Source of the DNA: Synura sp. LO234KE
Lineage: Eukaryota > Sar > Synurophyceae > Synurales > Mallomonadaceae
DNA: 14,163 nt
Reading direction: 5' to 3'
NCBI GenBank assembly: GCA_015143735.1
Contig: VKHC01000264.1
Location: 1 to 14,163, forward strand
The stretch's first letter is position 1, and the number at the start of each line of letters is the position of its first letter. This document shows positions 1-10,105 of the stretch, in pieces. The notes under the pieces are model-generated. The model ran no database searches and was not told where the DNA came from. It worked only from the letters and a program-made list of their open reading frames with translations. The position numbers and the translations under genes were made by a program.

Positions 1-168
1 TTCAGATTGCCAAAAAAATTAAGATATTGCGATGGAAACAGGAATTTATTGGTGATATTGTTGATGATGAATCATTATATTATCCTTTCCTCCCTCGTAA
101 TTTTCTCCTCGTATTAGTAATACGGATTCTGATTTGGCGCACTTCGTCACAGCATCGGGTGTAGTTTA
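1..168. other. AT-rich flank without a recognisable gene
   Basis: The first ~170 bases are AT-rich and have no convincing open frame. They contain a perfect 6-bp-arm palindrome at 111-123 (gtatta-g-taatac). Composition changes sharply to C-rich sequence just after this stretch, so an element boundary could lie near 150-200, but no terminal repeat or target-site duplication was identified. Confidence 0.4.
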
Positions 169-3100
169 TTGTTTACTATGATGCATCAACCACCGATGTA
201 TAGCAAGGACCCCTCCACTCGGAAACCGCTTTGTTATATCGCAGAAGGTCACCTCCCTGCACCCTGGTCGACCGCGCATCTCAAGCTACTGGAGTCTGCA
301 GCTGTTCATCTCTCCAAGCGACTCCCGCTGTCCCAGCTTTCCGCCATAGGGACTAACTTGACCCTACTTGCTTATCTGGCTTTCCTTGAGCAGCTAAGCG
401 ACCAGCTTCAGTACAACACTAACCCAATCTGCCTGACGTAGACCGGACGCTCTTCTACCTATGTCAGCACCCTTACCATATCCTCAGACTTGGCCTGTCT
501 GGACATCCAGAGGCTAGCTTGGGCATATGGGCGCTTGCTACTCTCCTTTTGAACTGTCAGTACGGTGGCTGTCACCTCCCCCTTTCTTTTATTGAGCATC
601 AGAACTATCTTACAGACTGCGCAATTGGCTGGACCAGATTCAAGTAAGGCATCGACGGTCAACTAGACAGCACAGACAGTATATCGGACACTTGATAAAC
701 GATGATTTTACCGGGGACGGGGGCTCGCTACCACCACATCGGGACACGAAGAAAATATCGTCTGCCTTGTGGGAGACATTTCTTACGGGACCGAACCTTC
801 CTTCGCCTATGGTGCCGACTTCTGGCAAGATAAACTTCTGCAACTACTTCCACAATCCCTCATCGTTCCCCGGAGCGCCTTCATTCTCTGGATCTTGGAC
901 CAGACGGATACCCAGTGACCACCCGCCCTGTCGACGACCCTTCTTTCTCTCCCTCCCTACATCATACCACATTTGAGGAGTGCCTTGGGGCACAAAGAGC
1001 ATCTACAATACGTCAACCTCAGTGCCACTCCTGTGCACCAATGGAAAAGAGAATATTCCGATCAGTGTGCGGTCGATTCAGGAGCCACCTCAGGAAAGTA
1101 ACCAGCTGGGAACGGAAGCACTGGTTGATGAGGAGGTCCTATGTCGGAAGGACTACTCGCACTTCTCTCCAGAAATGCGAACCCATTCTATGCTTGTTGT
1201 GCCTCCTCCCCCGTTCTCTCACCTGAGAGCTCTCTGATACCCGATGTAATGCTACCGCCGATAGTCTTCAACCCAGGCGACCCTGAGGTAAATGAGTGAG
1301 GGAGGAAAGGTTTGGGCGCCGGTGGGCAGGGAGTATGAAGGGGGGCCCAGCCAAATACGATTGGTGAAGACCCTATCCCCCGGCTCCCGCCGACATTCAT
1401 CGACTCGTGCAGGGAAGGGGATCGGAAGGGCGACTCACCTGCTTGGACTTCGGTCCCGTGGGAGGGTGGGACAGGTCGGAGCTCACCTTCGCTGGTCGTT
1501 TCAGCCATGGGGTCTGAGACCAGAGAACCCATCTCTCCGGTCCCATCATGGGAAGGAGATGGGCCGGAACCGTCGTCAGGGCTAGACCGATGCCCCCTGT
1601 TACAGAGCTCCAGGTACAGCGCTTCTGATTTCGACCTCTCTGTACCACCGGCAACCAGGGCAAAGCAGCTGGACGTAACAACTCAGGCCCCTCCTTGGTA
1701 CCGTCCATCCGGGCGGAGGGGCTGGAAGTAACAGCTCCCGACCCCCTGTTGGGACTGGCCACCAGGGCGGGGGAACCAGCAGCGACTGGTCCAGTCCGTA
1801 ACTTCCCCTCTGCTACCCCATCGACCATTTTGCTTCCTACACAACTATTTCGCCCGATTATTGTCCTAGAGCTACCAAGCCTTCGAATATGGATTGTATC
1901 CATGACAGGGTCGCCCAAGAAATCCAGATTACACACACCCACACAGCAGAGGACCTCGCAACCTGGCTTAAGCACAGTGGTGTAGGAATAGCCTGCGCGG
2001 CACACATCCCCCACTCCCTTGGAAATATCTGCGGCCCCAAAATGGCGCCTGTGGACTCCAGTTCGGTGTCACTCTCGCTATCTCGGCACGCTGCTCTGGA
2101 TTTTTACATCGACCTGACTGTCACTCCCTTTTCCTACAGACCTTTCAGTCCTGGCGTGTTGCCCCTCACAAACCGCATTTCACACGTCGCAAGGTTGACA
2201 AAACGCTGAATTGGATTGAACGTATACCTGCTGGCTAACTCACTGGTCGGCACCCTATGCTTGCGTCACAACACTGGTTCACCATTAGAGATGTACTCGG
2301 TGTTCTTCCTCCGCCTGCTCGTGTCACAATATGTGGGGAGAGCCAGAAAATTACTCCCAACCTGGCTGGGCGGACTGGATGATCCTTGAAGGCTCCTGCG
2401 CTGATTACTGCACTATAGCCCGAACGGTTCGATGGGATTCTCCGTGGAGCACATTTTCGGGTTCGGAAAAGCCCATTTTTTCCTTTGCAGGCCTACCCCC
2501 TGCTACTCCAGGATTTCACTCATAATCAGTTTGACCCACGGACTCGGCCTGCGTGTGTTTACACCACTCTACGGCGCACTTCCACATCCTCCCCGGAACA
2601 TCTCCCGAGGATCATCCCCGTCGGTGATAATCATATTGCTCTGGCGGAAGTCCCCCCCCTGCCCCCTAAGCAGCCGCCCCCCTCGGCCCGTCGTCAGCGA
2701 ACACCACCTCTATCTAGTACCCCTTGCCAGGCACACCCCTCTTGGATATTCTTGTCTAGGATTCATCAAGTGCTTTCTGACGACTTCTGGCACCAAGGCG
2801 CTTCACTCCAAGCTCTCCCCAACAGCTCCTGTTTTTCGACCTAAGGGCGCTGTCCAACTTGCTACTGGACGTCTGCAAATGCAGGATATACTGGGCGCGG
2901 TGTTTGGATACTCCGGTGTCCCCCCTGCTCCACTACCGGGCAGCGACAGGCCACCACCGCTCCCTAGCCTGCGCAACATCTTGGCCCCTCTAGACTCTCT
3001 ACCGAATGGAGGCCACCCCTCGCTGGGCGGACCGACCCCTGTGGTCGCTGAGCGTCGAAAACAGAAGTCAACACCCAAACCTGCGAAAGGCCTGAATCCG

Positions 3101-3620
3101 TGCGCGCCCGGCTTGCCAACGCTTCACTGGAGACTAGAGTCCCAGTAGTCCACGGATGACCGGCTGCTCCTCCCCCGGCTCCGCCTAGAATCTCTACTGA
3201 ACCTGGCACTTCCTCCGGAGCGCGGTCGCATAGCGCTGCCGCCCACCTTCTTCCGATGTTCAGCGAAGTCACTGCGGCCTTACTCGGGGTTGCGGTCAGC
3301 TGTCGAAAGGCAATCCATCAGCAGCTTCTATCTGGTCTGACACCCTCACGGTTGGGGAGTTCTACTGAGATCAACCCATCCTCCGGCACAATGGGGCAGG
3401 AAAATCTCTCTGTCAGCTTGCTGACGACCTTCCCTACGCTCCGAAACTGCTTGAGCACTCCAAGCTCACGCCAGGCAAGCATATTCTCCTGCTCGGCTGC
3501 CTTACCCTCTCCCTGCAAAGTGGTTTCCTAGGCCACTCGGAAGTCGGAGAACGCCTGGTACGATTCTCCCCTGATGTCACTCTTTGCGTATTTCGTAGTC
3601 TCACCCGACTTAAATGATCA
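169..3620 (+). other. C-rich degraded region, possible LINE 5' part / ORF1
   Basis: This stretch has many medium-length open frames in all three + frames but no domain that I recognise. The + strand is strongly C-rich, as in the LINE that follows. Locally the frames encode proline- and serine-rich sequence, for example 2432-3148, with proline runs after residue 150 and a basic RRKQKSTPKPAKG patch. Another open stretch of about 75 codons without an ATG lies at roughly 3395-3605. A low-complexity, basic ORF1 (the RNA-binding protein of many LINEs) directly upstream of the endonuclease would be normal, and that is the only reason for the suggestion. No CCHC zinc knuckle or RRM was seen. The long antisense frame at 1397-2014 is not supported by any motif. 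It could equally be a different, unrecognised element. Confidence 0.25.
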
Positions 3621-3804
3621 GCTAAGTTGGCCTCTACGGCACCATTTCTCTACCAGATGTTCACACAACAACTGCTCCCAAAACCTATGCGCTGTCCAGT
3701 CGCCGTGATGACCATGTCGCTGACCTTCTCCATGCATTTGGCTCAACCAATCAAATCTTCCCACCACCATCCCGTTTACGGCCGTACACGTTGGTCAACC
3801 CAGT

Positions 3805-4650
3805 GGCAGTGTCATCACTGTGGCTACGCTCAACTGAATGGCATAGACGGGAAAGAGTTCGAAGAAAGTTTAGCCTTCACATGGACATCCGGAAAATAGT
3901 AATCATGGTCCTTCAAGAAACTCACTGTCCCCAAACTCAAGTCCGCTGGCTTGGCGAACAATTGCGGCAGCGGCCCGTCAGGCCAAACTCTTAAACGTGG
4001 AAGGCCAAGGAAGCCGACATCCACAACACTCTCTGAGAAAACCACATATCAAAGTTGAGAAATCACACGTTTGGGATCTACACTCACGACTTCTCGCCGG
4101 ATCCAACCGGCTAGGGGGTCCTTAGCGCTATTTCTGTCTCTAGCAAGGAAGCGGGCCTGGGCGTGAAGGTCATTGGGACATACTGGCCCCCCGCCAACAA
4201 CCTCGAGGGCAGTCTTAGACAACGCCTCCTATCCAACCCAGTGTTCCAGCCCTAGAACCCAAAGAGTACATTCAAATATGTGTCAACAAAATCAGCGACT
4301 CCTACTGCTCCAAGCCCCATTACCTCTCGCGATCGTTGCGGGTGATCTCAATTACTCCTGGGACGTTGCCCCTGACAAAACGGCCGGGCTTACGTGCCAA
4401 AAGACTTCGGTAATAGGCCCACTCCTCCAGCTGACGGCATTCATCCATGACACTGGGACTCGGCCCTCATCAGCTTGGAAACTGGGTCTCCCCCTTCTCC
4501 AGAGATGGCACTAGGGGGACCAGCTGGATCTATCATGTCCTCACAAACGGCTCTGCAAAATCAGACCCACCACTCCCTTCATCGACCACAGCGACTTCTG
4601 AACTAACGTTTCGGATCATCGCCCAGTTGTTCCCTCTCTCTCGGCCCCAC
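3805..4650 (+). pseudogene. LINE ORF2, AP-like endonuclease domain, frameshifted
   Basis: This is the N-terminal apurinic/apyrimidinic-type endonuclease of a non-LTR retrotransposon, the domain that nicks the target DNA to prime reverse transcription. The motifs appear in family order but in different frames. An ATLN / NGIDGKE block at 3826-3857 is the usual LNxNG start, with a frameshift between its halves. LQETH lies at 3911-3925 and contains the catalytic Glu. IGTYWPPANN at 4172-4201 is the conserved Tyr-x-x-Pro block. VAGDLN at 4335-4352 is the GDxN motif. VSDHRPVV at 4608-4631 is the terminal SDH motif with the catalytic Asp-His pair. The spacing of about 270 codons matches an APE domain. 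Shifts occur between 3834 and 3837, between 3857 and 3911 and between 4201 and 4335, and in-frame stops lie between GDLN and SDH, so no full-length product is possible from this copy. Confidence 0.85.
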
Positions 4651-4751
4651 TATTTTGACGACCACCACTCCTCCGTCAAAGGTGGTAAAAAAACGGAACG
4701 ATGTCAGAACCGACTTTTACGCCAACTGCGACTTTCAGCACAACATGCTTG

Positions 4752-4762
4752 CCCCCCCCCCC
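4752..4762. repeat. 11-C homopolymer in LINE linker
   Basis: An uninterrupted run of 11 C lies within the LINE linker region. A similar run of 10 C lies at 5217-5226. Both are prone to slippage and to base-calling error and may explain loss of frame. Confidence 0.8.
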
Positions 4763-5216
4763 AGGCCAGAGGCCGACGTAGTAGTCTGTCAAAGGGTCTT
4801 CTCCACTGTCCTCTGGCCGACTTTTTGCTTTTCCTCACTTCCCAAGCGGTCTAAGTTCAAAAAACAAGGTAGAGTTCTCACAAGAATGGCTGGAGCTCTT
4901 TCATGGCTTCCCTCAAAGCCCAAATGTCCATGCTTTACAGAAGCCAGACCAACGTAGGATCGGGGAAGCTGGGCACAATGAGCTGGTGGAATACCCCAGA
5001 GAAACGTGATGGAGGCATTATTCAGCTCGCAACCACACGGGAAAATCAAGTTAAGGCCATGCATTGGCCCAAGTTTTGGGGTAAGACCTCAATCGACTCG
5101 AAGGTCTGGACGTTTGGCATCTCGGTCGAGAAATGCAGAGCTATCAACTTTGCTCATACCCAGTCTATCCGCCAGCGGTGCACAGTGGACCTTCGCATCA
5201 ATCATTAGGCGTGCTG

Positions 5217-5226
5217 CCCCCCCCCC
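5217..5226. repeat. 10-C homopolymer in LINE linker
   Basis: An uninterrupted run of 10 C just after a TAG stop (5206-5208) of a frame that began at 4903. It is a probable site of natural or technical indels. Confidence 0.8.
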
Positions 5227-5824
5227 GGTCGCAAACAGACGGAATGGTCGATTGGTGCGTCGGGAACCCACGCTAGAATTGAGGCTGCCCGGAGGCAAGG
5301 CCAACGGCAACTGGCCTTTAGTTCCATTCTGGGACGGGTCACAAGACCGCCTCTGCCGTGGACGATGTCCAATTCAACTACCCAATCACGGGAGACCCCG
5401 GATGGTACCCTTCCACGGCGGCGGAACTCCACTCGGTCCAGCAGAACTATTTCCACGTTGTGTTTTCTTGTCGTCCCCCTTCCCCGGATGGCCCAGATGC
5501 CTCCCCCTCACACGGGCCACTCTGCAATCTTGGCCTGACTTCCGTGCTCATTGTGACCAATTTCTTTGCCAAATTCGAAATACTTAGACTTACGAAGGAA
5601 ACGACAGACACAGCAGGCAATAAGGGCAGACATTACATCCTTCCTGGTATACTGGAATATATCCGTCGCATCCTTCGCAAGTGACCGTCCATCAGCGATG
5701 TCGCGAGTTCCTGGAGAATCAGGGTGAAACTCATTATGCCCATCACCATATTCCGGATTACGAAGAAACATCGATTCTCTACCGACTTTGAAAAGCACTT
5801 CTTACCACAATCAATAAAGGAGAC

Positions 5825-6133
5825 TTGTTGGTCAAGCAGGAACTATTGTCCCTCCACCTTCAATACCCCTCCTTCTCCGAGTTTGAGGCCTGTCTCAAGA
5901 TGAAATCGGGAGGCACTGCCGGCGGACCGACTGGGAACACTTACCACCCAGCCAAAACGTGGCCGCACGAGGGGAAACAAACGGCCTATGAATGCACGGC
6001 AGGCTTCTCGAGGCTTCAACATATCCCCTCTGAACGGAAAAGGAGGCGGCTCGTTCCCCTCCTGAAGAAAGGCGGGACCTCGGTCGACAACATCCGGCCC
6101 ATCATGCTTCTCAATGTCCACCGGAAAGTCTGA
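5825..6133 (+). pseudogene. LINE reverse transcriptase, N-terminal fragment
   Basis: An open frame of 102 codons carries the entry block of a non-LTR reverse transcriptase. RRRLVPLLKKGG, followed by DNIRPIMLLNVHRKV (6083-6130), corresponds to the family pattern 'vvpiPKkG...yRPIsLLnv..K', which lies about 60 residues before the first catalytic Asp. The frame ends at TGA 6131-6133 right after HRKV. Beyond it no motif A (DxxKAFD), no QG(C/x)PLSP block and no YxDD could be found in any frame, so the polymerase core is deleted or unrecognisably decayed. Together with the upstream endonuclease and downstream RNase H this fixes the element as a LINE rather than an LTR retrotransposon. Confidence 0.75.
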
Positions 6134-6830
6134 ACTACACTAGTCATGTGGAATATCACCACAAGGTCCTCCTCAAGCAATGAGTCCTTCGTGCTACCAA
6201 TGTTCCCTGGACGACACCAAGCGCCTTGAACTCCACTTCTCCCGGGAATACAATCGGGTATTCAAGAATATAATCGCTTCACAAAACTAATCGCTCCTCC
6301 AACCCACCTCCTCCGGTGGGCATCGATTCCCGCGACTCTCCAACATCATATACAAGACCGCAAACTTGCGCTACTGGAACGGATCTGACAGCGTGGGGAC
6401 CACTACACCTGATGGGCCGCCGACTCCATCATACAACGTGCCTCCAACTCACTCCCTGACGGCACCTTCGCCCACTCCAATACCCCGGAAGATTTGCAGC
6501 CTTATTGAGTACTCCCTCGACGTCTGTTGTGTTGTTGCCACATGCCCACCCACACAATATTTGCAGCATAGCAGCTGCACAGGGTATTTATGATTACTTC
6601 GTGCGGCTACTATCTAGACCTTACTGTAGCTTGCCTTCCCTACTGTACTCTACCCCCTGTACGTTTCTCTACCCTGTACGTTTGTCGACTGATCAGTGGG
6701 GGTGTATCTCCACCCCAGGATCTATCCATAATTAACGGCTGCGTTTCACTTTGTTTCGCTGCACTCGGCACACTTCTACTGCTACTTCATCTACTCTACT
6801 GTTGGTTTCTAGCTGGCTTTTAGGCAGTTG
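6134..6830 (+). other. Unassigned C/T-rich stretch after the RT fragment
   Basis: Where the catalytic palm of the RT should lie there are only short, stop-interrupted frames (6366-6593, 6505-6735, 6590-6823) without recognisable motifs. The composition stays pyrimidine-rich on the + strand as in the LINE, so part of it may be decayed RT. A short imperfect tandem repeat occurs at 6648-6666 and 6667-6683 (ctctacccYYtgtacgttt, with two bases missing from the second unit). A 6-bp hairpin (ggggtg / cacccc) lies near 6701-6718. The end of this stretch, about 6830, coincides with a switch to purine-rich, AT-richer sequence. Confidence 0.35.
6648..6683. repeat. Two-unit tandem repeat, 19 bp + 17 bp
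   Basis: The unit ctctaccccctgtacgttt at 6648-6666 is followed immediately by ctctaccctgtacgttt at 6667-6683. The second unit differs only by the loss of two C in the C run. This is read directly from the sequence. It is most simply a slippage duplication. Confidence 0.8.
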
Positions 6831-8310
6831 TCACAGTTACACAAGAGGGAAATATTTTAAATTACATTAAGCATGAAGGATGTGGTGGCAACATGACTGG
6901 GATGTCCTGACATGTTTTGATCGATGTGCGTAACATGATATGACGCGCGTGTGGAATCGTGTGGCGTGAGACGTGTATACGACGTAAGTGAGACGGGTGT
7001 AAAAACGGGAGCATACGGCAGGAGCTAGGAGTCGGGTAAATGTGTCAAGATCAGCGAGACAGGTTATCACGGGAGCTCAAGGGGACATCAATTAGCATTA
7101 CAGAGGCGTATGATTATGCGGGGGAGGTCCACGAGCAATGTTACGATGTCGAACGTACCTAACGGCGAACGGCATTTTTCAGCTTGTGGCAGCAGCTTTC
7201 CAGGGCGGTCTGAAGCGAAGTTAAGCGTATGTAAGTGTTAGGGGGCTCATATGAGACCTGTATGAGGTGCACAGTCCCATATGCTCACCTTGGCTGGAGG
7301 GGCCTAACTGGCGCTACTGGTGGACATGGTTCTGAGGGTTAAAGGGCTGACAAGAAAGCATATACAGCGAGATGGAAGGTAAATCTAAGCGCAAATCAGC
7401 TATTGGAACATGGATAAAGATTGGAAATCAATATACCTCGAAGATCTGAAGGCTGAAGAAAGATATGGACTTCGGGAATATCAGGTTCCAACAGTGATTT
7501 CTGAGTCAGGGGTAGAGGGAACACATCTGGCGGAATTTAACTGTTGGAGCTTTCATTAAGTGTGACAGCCGTCAGATGTATCAAGAAACTACTCACTTTG
7601 GTGCAAAGTCTTTGTCGAGGTCCATTTTTGAGGCACTTTCGGAGGCGAAATTTTCCAACTTGTCCTACAACGAGATATACGATCAGATAATTTGGGGAAT
7701 TACTTGACAAGGCTATTAAATATTATACCTGCAAGGAATTTTCTTATCTCTCCTCGTATTTGTTGAGAATTAAATCTGCTTTTTTTGCTTGATTTTTCTT
7801 GAATTTTCTGTGATGCTTGGAAATGAAATTTTTCGGAATTTCTGTGATGGGGGGTCAGTGTTAATCTTACTTGACTTGAAATGAATTGTTATACCTGATA
7901 TCTTTGCCTATTTCTTGAGATATTCTGTTTCCGCTATTTATTCAACATTACGAAATTGACCTGAATTTCAACGTTCGTCACGTTCACGTCGTGGATACGC
8001 CACGCAACTTCCGTAATTAATTTACTTCTTCGGTTAAAATTAGTTTTCGGTCTTTAGACGTTTGGTTTGGTGAACAAAATTGATTATTGGTAATCAGCAG
8101 TCGTCAACTAGCTTAGGTAAAGGGCACTTTTAGATAGTTGGAAGCTTGAAAGAGGATTCTAAGCGATTATATTGGGATTCGAGTATGAGATTTTTGGTGG
8201 TGCCAAAGGTCATCTTACAAAACATTGCAAAGCCTGCCAGAGCATTCCTTAGATCCATAGTCTTGAAGGATTGACTTTGGCACACCATCTGCTTCTGCAA
8301 GTGATAGTTT
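6831..8310. other. AT-rich intervening segment splitting the LINE
   Basis: This ~1.5 kb block differs from both sides. About 6840-7560 is G/A-rich on the + strand, and 7700-8130 is very T-rich, while the LINE on each side is C-rich. It lies between the N-terminal RT block and the post-RT blocks of the LINE, so it is most simply an insertion into the LINE or a replacement of its middle. Short antisense frames (6867-7070, 8130-8321) have no recognisable motif. I see no convincing terminal inverted repeats, LTRs, tRNA or rRNA sequence. The edges are set only by the change in composition and may be off by 100 bases or more. One coding-like stretch inside it is listed separately. Confidence 0.45.
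7410..7703 (+). pseudogene. Coding-like fragment of unknown function, one frameshift
   Basis: An ATG at 7410 opens 49 codons ending at TAA 7557-7559. The encoded sequence is of mixed, charged composition (DKDWKSIYLEDLKAEERYGL and on). A second frame, open from about 7537, continues without stop to TGA 7701-7703 and reads FIKCDSRQMYQETTHFGAKS followed by further ordinary protein-like sequence (FEALSEAKFSNLSYNEIYDQ). The two overlap at the switch point near 7550, as expected for one coding segment broken by a single frameshift. Amino-acid composition is far less biased than in the surrounding AT-rich DNA. I do not recognise the family; it could be part of a gene of an inserted transposon or a captured host exon, or it could be chance. 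Confidence 0.3.
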
Positions 8311-9322
8311 ACTGGATCCAACCTGGCGGGCGCGTCTCACGCACTCCCAAAACTCAAGGTTTTACATCGGGAGGGCATTCACTCCCAGCAAGATCTCTCC
8401 TCACAATGGCACACTGCGGAAAAAAACCCCGGTTCTACCCTCGTGGCTCAGCAGCATTCTTCCCGCTGTCTCGCATCCTCGCTAACCCTCTTGAAGTTGG
8501 GCAAGTGTGGCATGTCCGAATCTCCACCTCACTCTTGGGGACGCCAGGGACCACGTTCTCTATTGTATCGATGTTGCATCCATCGACGCCTGAAGCTGTA
8601 CCCACCATTTTTGTTTACCCCTGAACCTGTGAGACCTTTAAGATGAAAGAAGGTATTACCATTTTGCTCTCCCATCGTCCGTCCAGCACCACCCACACAC
8701 TCGGATCTCTGTCCGCCTCACTGCGAACTCGACTCCTACACGTCACCCCGCTCAACTCTGCTGCCTTTCAGTCCCAAACTTGCTGAAAAGTTCTCACCGA
8801 CTTGTCTGGAAGTGTTGTCTCATCACCAGCATTACCAGGACACTCACGCCTTGCGTCAGGGAGGCCTCTTTCTTTTCCATCGAAACATCCGCCGACGAAA
8901 GGGGAAGTGACCGCTCTCTCCCCTGTGACGTATTTATTGGTTACCCTCCTTACCCTTCTACCACGGTGCAAACCGCCCTCCCCGCAGACTTCTACCCTTT
9001 GATGGGTGGCATCGCTCACTATCACTTGGAAGAATGGTCCATCCAGCGCTACATCAGTGACTGTTCTACACCACACCCGTCCTCCTACCGCACGCTTCTC
9101 TACGCTCGTCTCCGATTACCGCGACACGTATGCGAATATCTATGTGCCTCACAAATCCATCCTTCAAAGGCTCTGCGGGACCGCTATAACCCCCTCAAAC
9201 ACGTCACGCAAGTAGCACTAGTGCTCCGCATCTACGATCTCGCGGTAATCAACATCATCTTTAAGGCCTACTCCCCACTTCCTCGGAACGACAACTTTCA
9301 TTTGTCAGGGAAATCGCCCAAC
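8311..9322 (+). pseudogene. LINE ORF2, post-RT (thumb) region, degraded
   Basis: C-rich composition resumes at about 8310. The best frame is 8780-9337. Near its end the segment ALVLRIYDLAVINIIFKAYS (9215-9274) resembles the post-RT block of LINEs, 'LSL.gR..viN.vi.skl.Y', which lies about 150-200 residues after YxDD. The earlier part (8311-8780) holds frames 8271-8624 and 8443-8646 without clear motifs. The assignment depends on this one weak match and on the position between the RT and RNase H blocks. The preceding RT palm is missing, so the protein was already non-functional here. Confidence 0.45.
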
Positions 9323-9528
9323 GCAGGGACTCTCTGACAGGAGTCTCTGGCGTCCAGAGTTACCCTGTTCCAACCCCGGGGAAAGAATGTCGATATGATG
9401 GTGGAGTGTCAAGTCGCCTAGTTCGATTCCAGAGTTACCCTGGCCGCAATGCAGGGACTCTCTGACACTCCACCATTCGAGTGTCAAAATCAGTCTCTGG
9501 CGTCCAGAGTTACCCTGTTCCAACCCCG
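9323..9528. repeat. Rearranged repeat cluster inside the LINE
   Basis: Three nested direct repeats are visible. A 37-bp exact repeat occupies 9342-9378 and 9492-9528, 150 bp apart. A 17-bp exact repeat (gcagggactctctgaca) occupies 9323-9339 and 9451-9467. The 14-mer ccagagttaccctg occurs at 9354-9367, 9429-9442 and 9504-9517. Between the long copies lies 9385-9429, an inverted copy of 10061-10105. In addition gacactccaccat at 9464-9476 is the reverse complement of 9399-9411. The cluster interrupts the post-RT reading frame between the blocks at 9215-9274 and 9714-9780. The mix of direct and inverted copies suggests template switching during replication or repair. Confidence 0.85.
9385..9429 (-). 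repeat. Inverted duplicate of 45 bp (partner at 10061-10105)
   Basis: The reverse complement of 9385-9429 matches 10061-10105 at 44 of 45 positions; the only difference is C at 9415 against the T expected. Similarity continues imperfectly a few bases further on the left (9377-9384). Read on the - strand the copy encodes IELGDLTLHHHIDIL, against IELGNLTLHHHIDIL on the + strand at the partner, so the partner is the source-like orientation within the LINE. Confidence 0.9.
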
Positions 9529-9602
9529 CACGACACGACTATCGCAGCCTACCTCTCCTTCTCACTAGCTGCCGTATGATGGACTACCTGGAGCGTTGAT
9601 TC

Positions 9603-10060
9603 TTGCCCCCCATCGGTACGATAACCGATGAATCCCGCCGGAAGAAGGCGCTTGCGGACCGAAACCTCAGTCGTCAGATCAGGGGCGCACTGCCTCACTG
9701 GAAGGACAACACGCTCGGCCTTGGTGCACATGTTCAGTGCATCCCTGAAGCCACGATTGAGCAACGCGGCCACTGGATAAGACATCTGAACCATCGACAC
9801 TGGAGTGTGGGGAGTAATTGCATCAAACACTTGTTTGCAAACTATGACGCGTGGCGGTTGGAGGGGCATGGCAAACTCTGTCTTCTTGTATCCAAGGACT
9901 CCTACTATCATATCTATCAAGAATACCTGCATCCCGCAATTGCTGACACCCGTGCACGGCTTTTGGAGGGTATCACCAAGAAGAAATTTACCCTCTCTGG
10001 GCATGAAGTTCTACTTGCCACTACCCCCCCTCCAGCTGTGTCACGAGGAAGATGAATACA
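9603..10060 (+). pseudogene. LINE ORF2, second post-RT block
   Basis: An open frame of about 150 codons. At 9714-9780 it contains LGLGAHVQCIPEATIEQRGH followed by WIRHL. This resembles the block after the LINE reverse transcriptase, 'GGLgvpdl..q..Al...Wi.rll', which lies between the thumb and the RNase H. A Trp-rich, mixed-charge stretch follows, with WSVGSNCIKHLF and YDAWRLEGHGKL. The frame stops at 10053-10055. The next recognisable LINE sequence is in another frame (from about 9805, mod-1 frame, to 10251), so at least one frameshift separates this block from the RNase H. Identification is by family pattern and position. Confidence 0.55.
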
Positions 10061-10105
10061 GAATCGAACTAGGCAACTTGACACTCCACCATCATATCGA
10101 CATTC
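10061..10105 (+). repeat. Inverted-repeat partner of 9385-9429
   Basis: This 45-bp segment matches the reverse complement of 9385-9429 with one mismatch. Here it lies in a + strand frame that reads IELGNLTLHHHIDIL and continues towards the RNase H region. That supports this copy as the original and the upstream one as the duplicate. The two copies are separated by 631 bp. Confidence 0.9.

Larger units (their letters stand above)
4651..5824 (+). pseudogene. LINE ORF2 linker between endonuclease and RT, degraded
   Basis: This region lies between the SDH motif of the endonuclease and the first RT block, where LINE ORF2 proteins carry a poorly conserved linker. The longest + frames are 5006-5587 and 5358-5684; neither contains a recognisable motif. 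The assignment rests on position and on shared C-rich composition. Two long C runs, 4752-4762 (11 C) and 5217-5226 (10 C), lie in it and are likely places for frame loss or for sequencing error. The length (about 390 codons) is somewhat long for a linker, so minor insertions may be present. Confidence 0.4.

Noticed and set aside
1397-2014. 205-codon open frame on the - strand
   Set aside because: No motif, low-complexity Gly/Ser/Pro/Arg composition, and overlapping + frames of equal quality; C-rich sequence with few AT-rich stops easily gives such frames.
7308-7330. tggcgctactgg as an LTR retrotransposon primer-binding site
   Set aside because: The match to a tRNA 3' end is too short, and no LTR end (TG...CA pair with duplicated flanks) was found around it.
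6831-8310. tRNA, rRNA or snRNA gene in the AT-rich insert
   Set aside because: No cloverleaf, A/B box pair or conserved rRNA core could be recognised by eye.
9323-9528. CRISPR-like array
   Set aside because: Repeats are unequal in length, partly inverted, and have no regular spacers; the context is a eukaryotic retrotransposon.
9549-10004. 151-codon - strand frame
   Set aside because: Shadow of the + strand LINE post-RT block at 9603-10055, which shows the family pattern.
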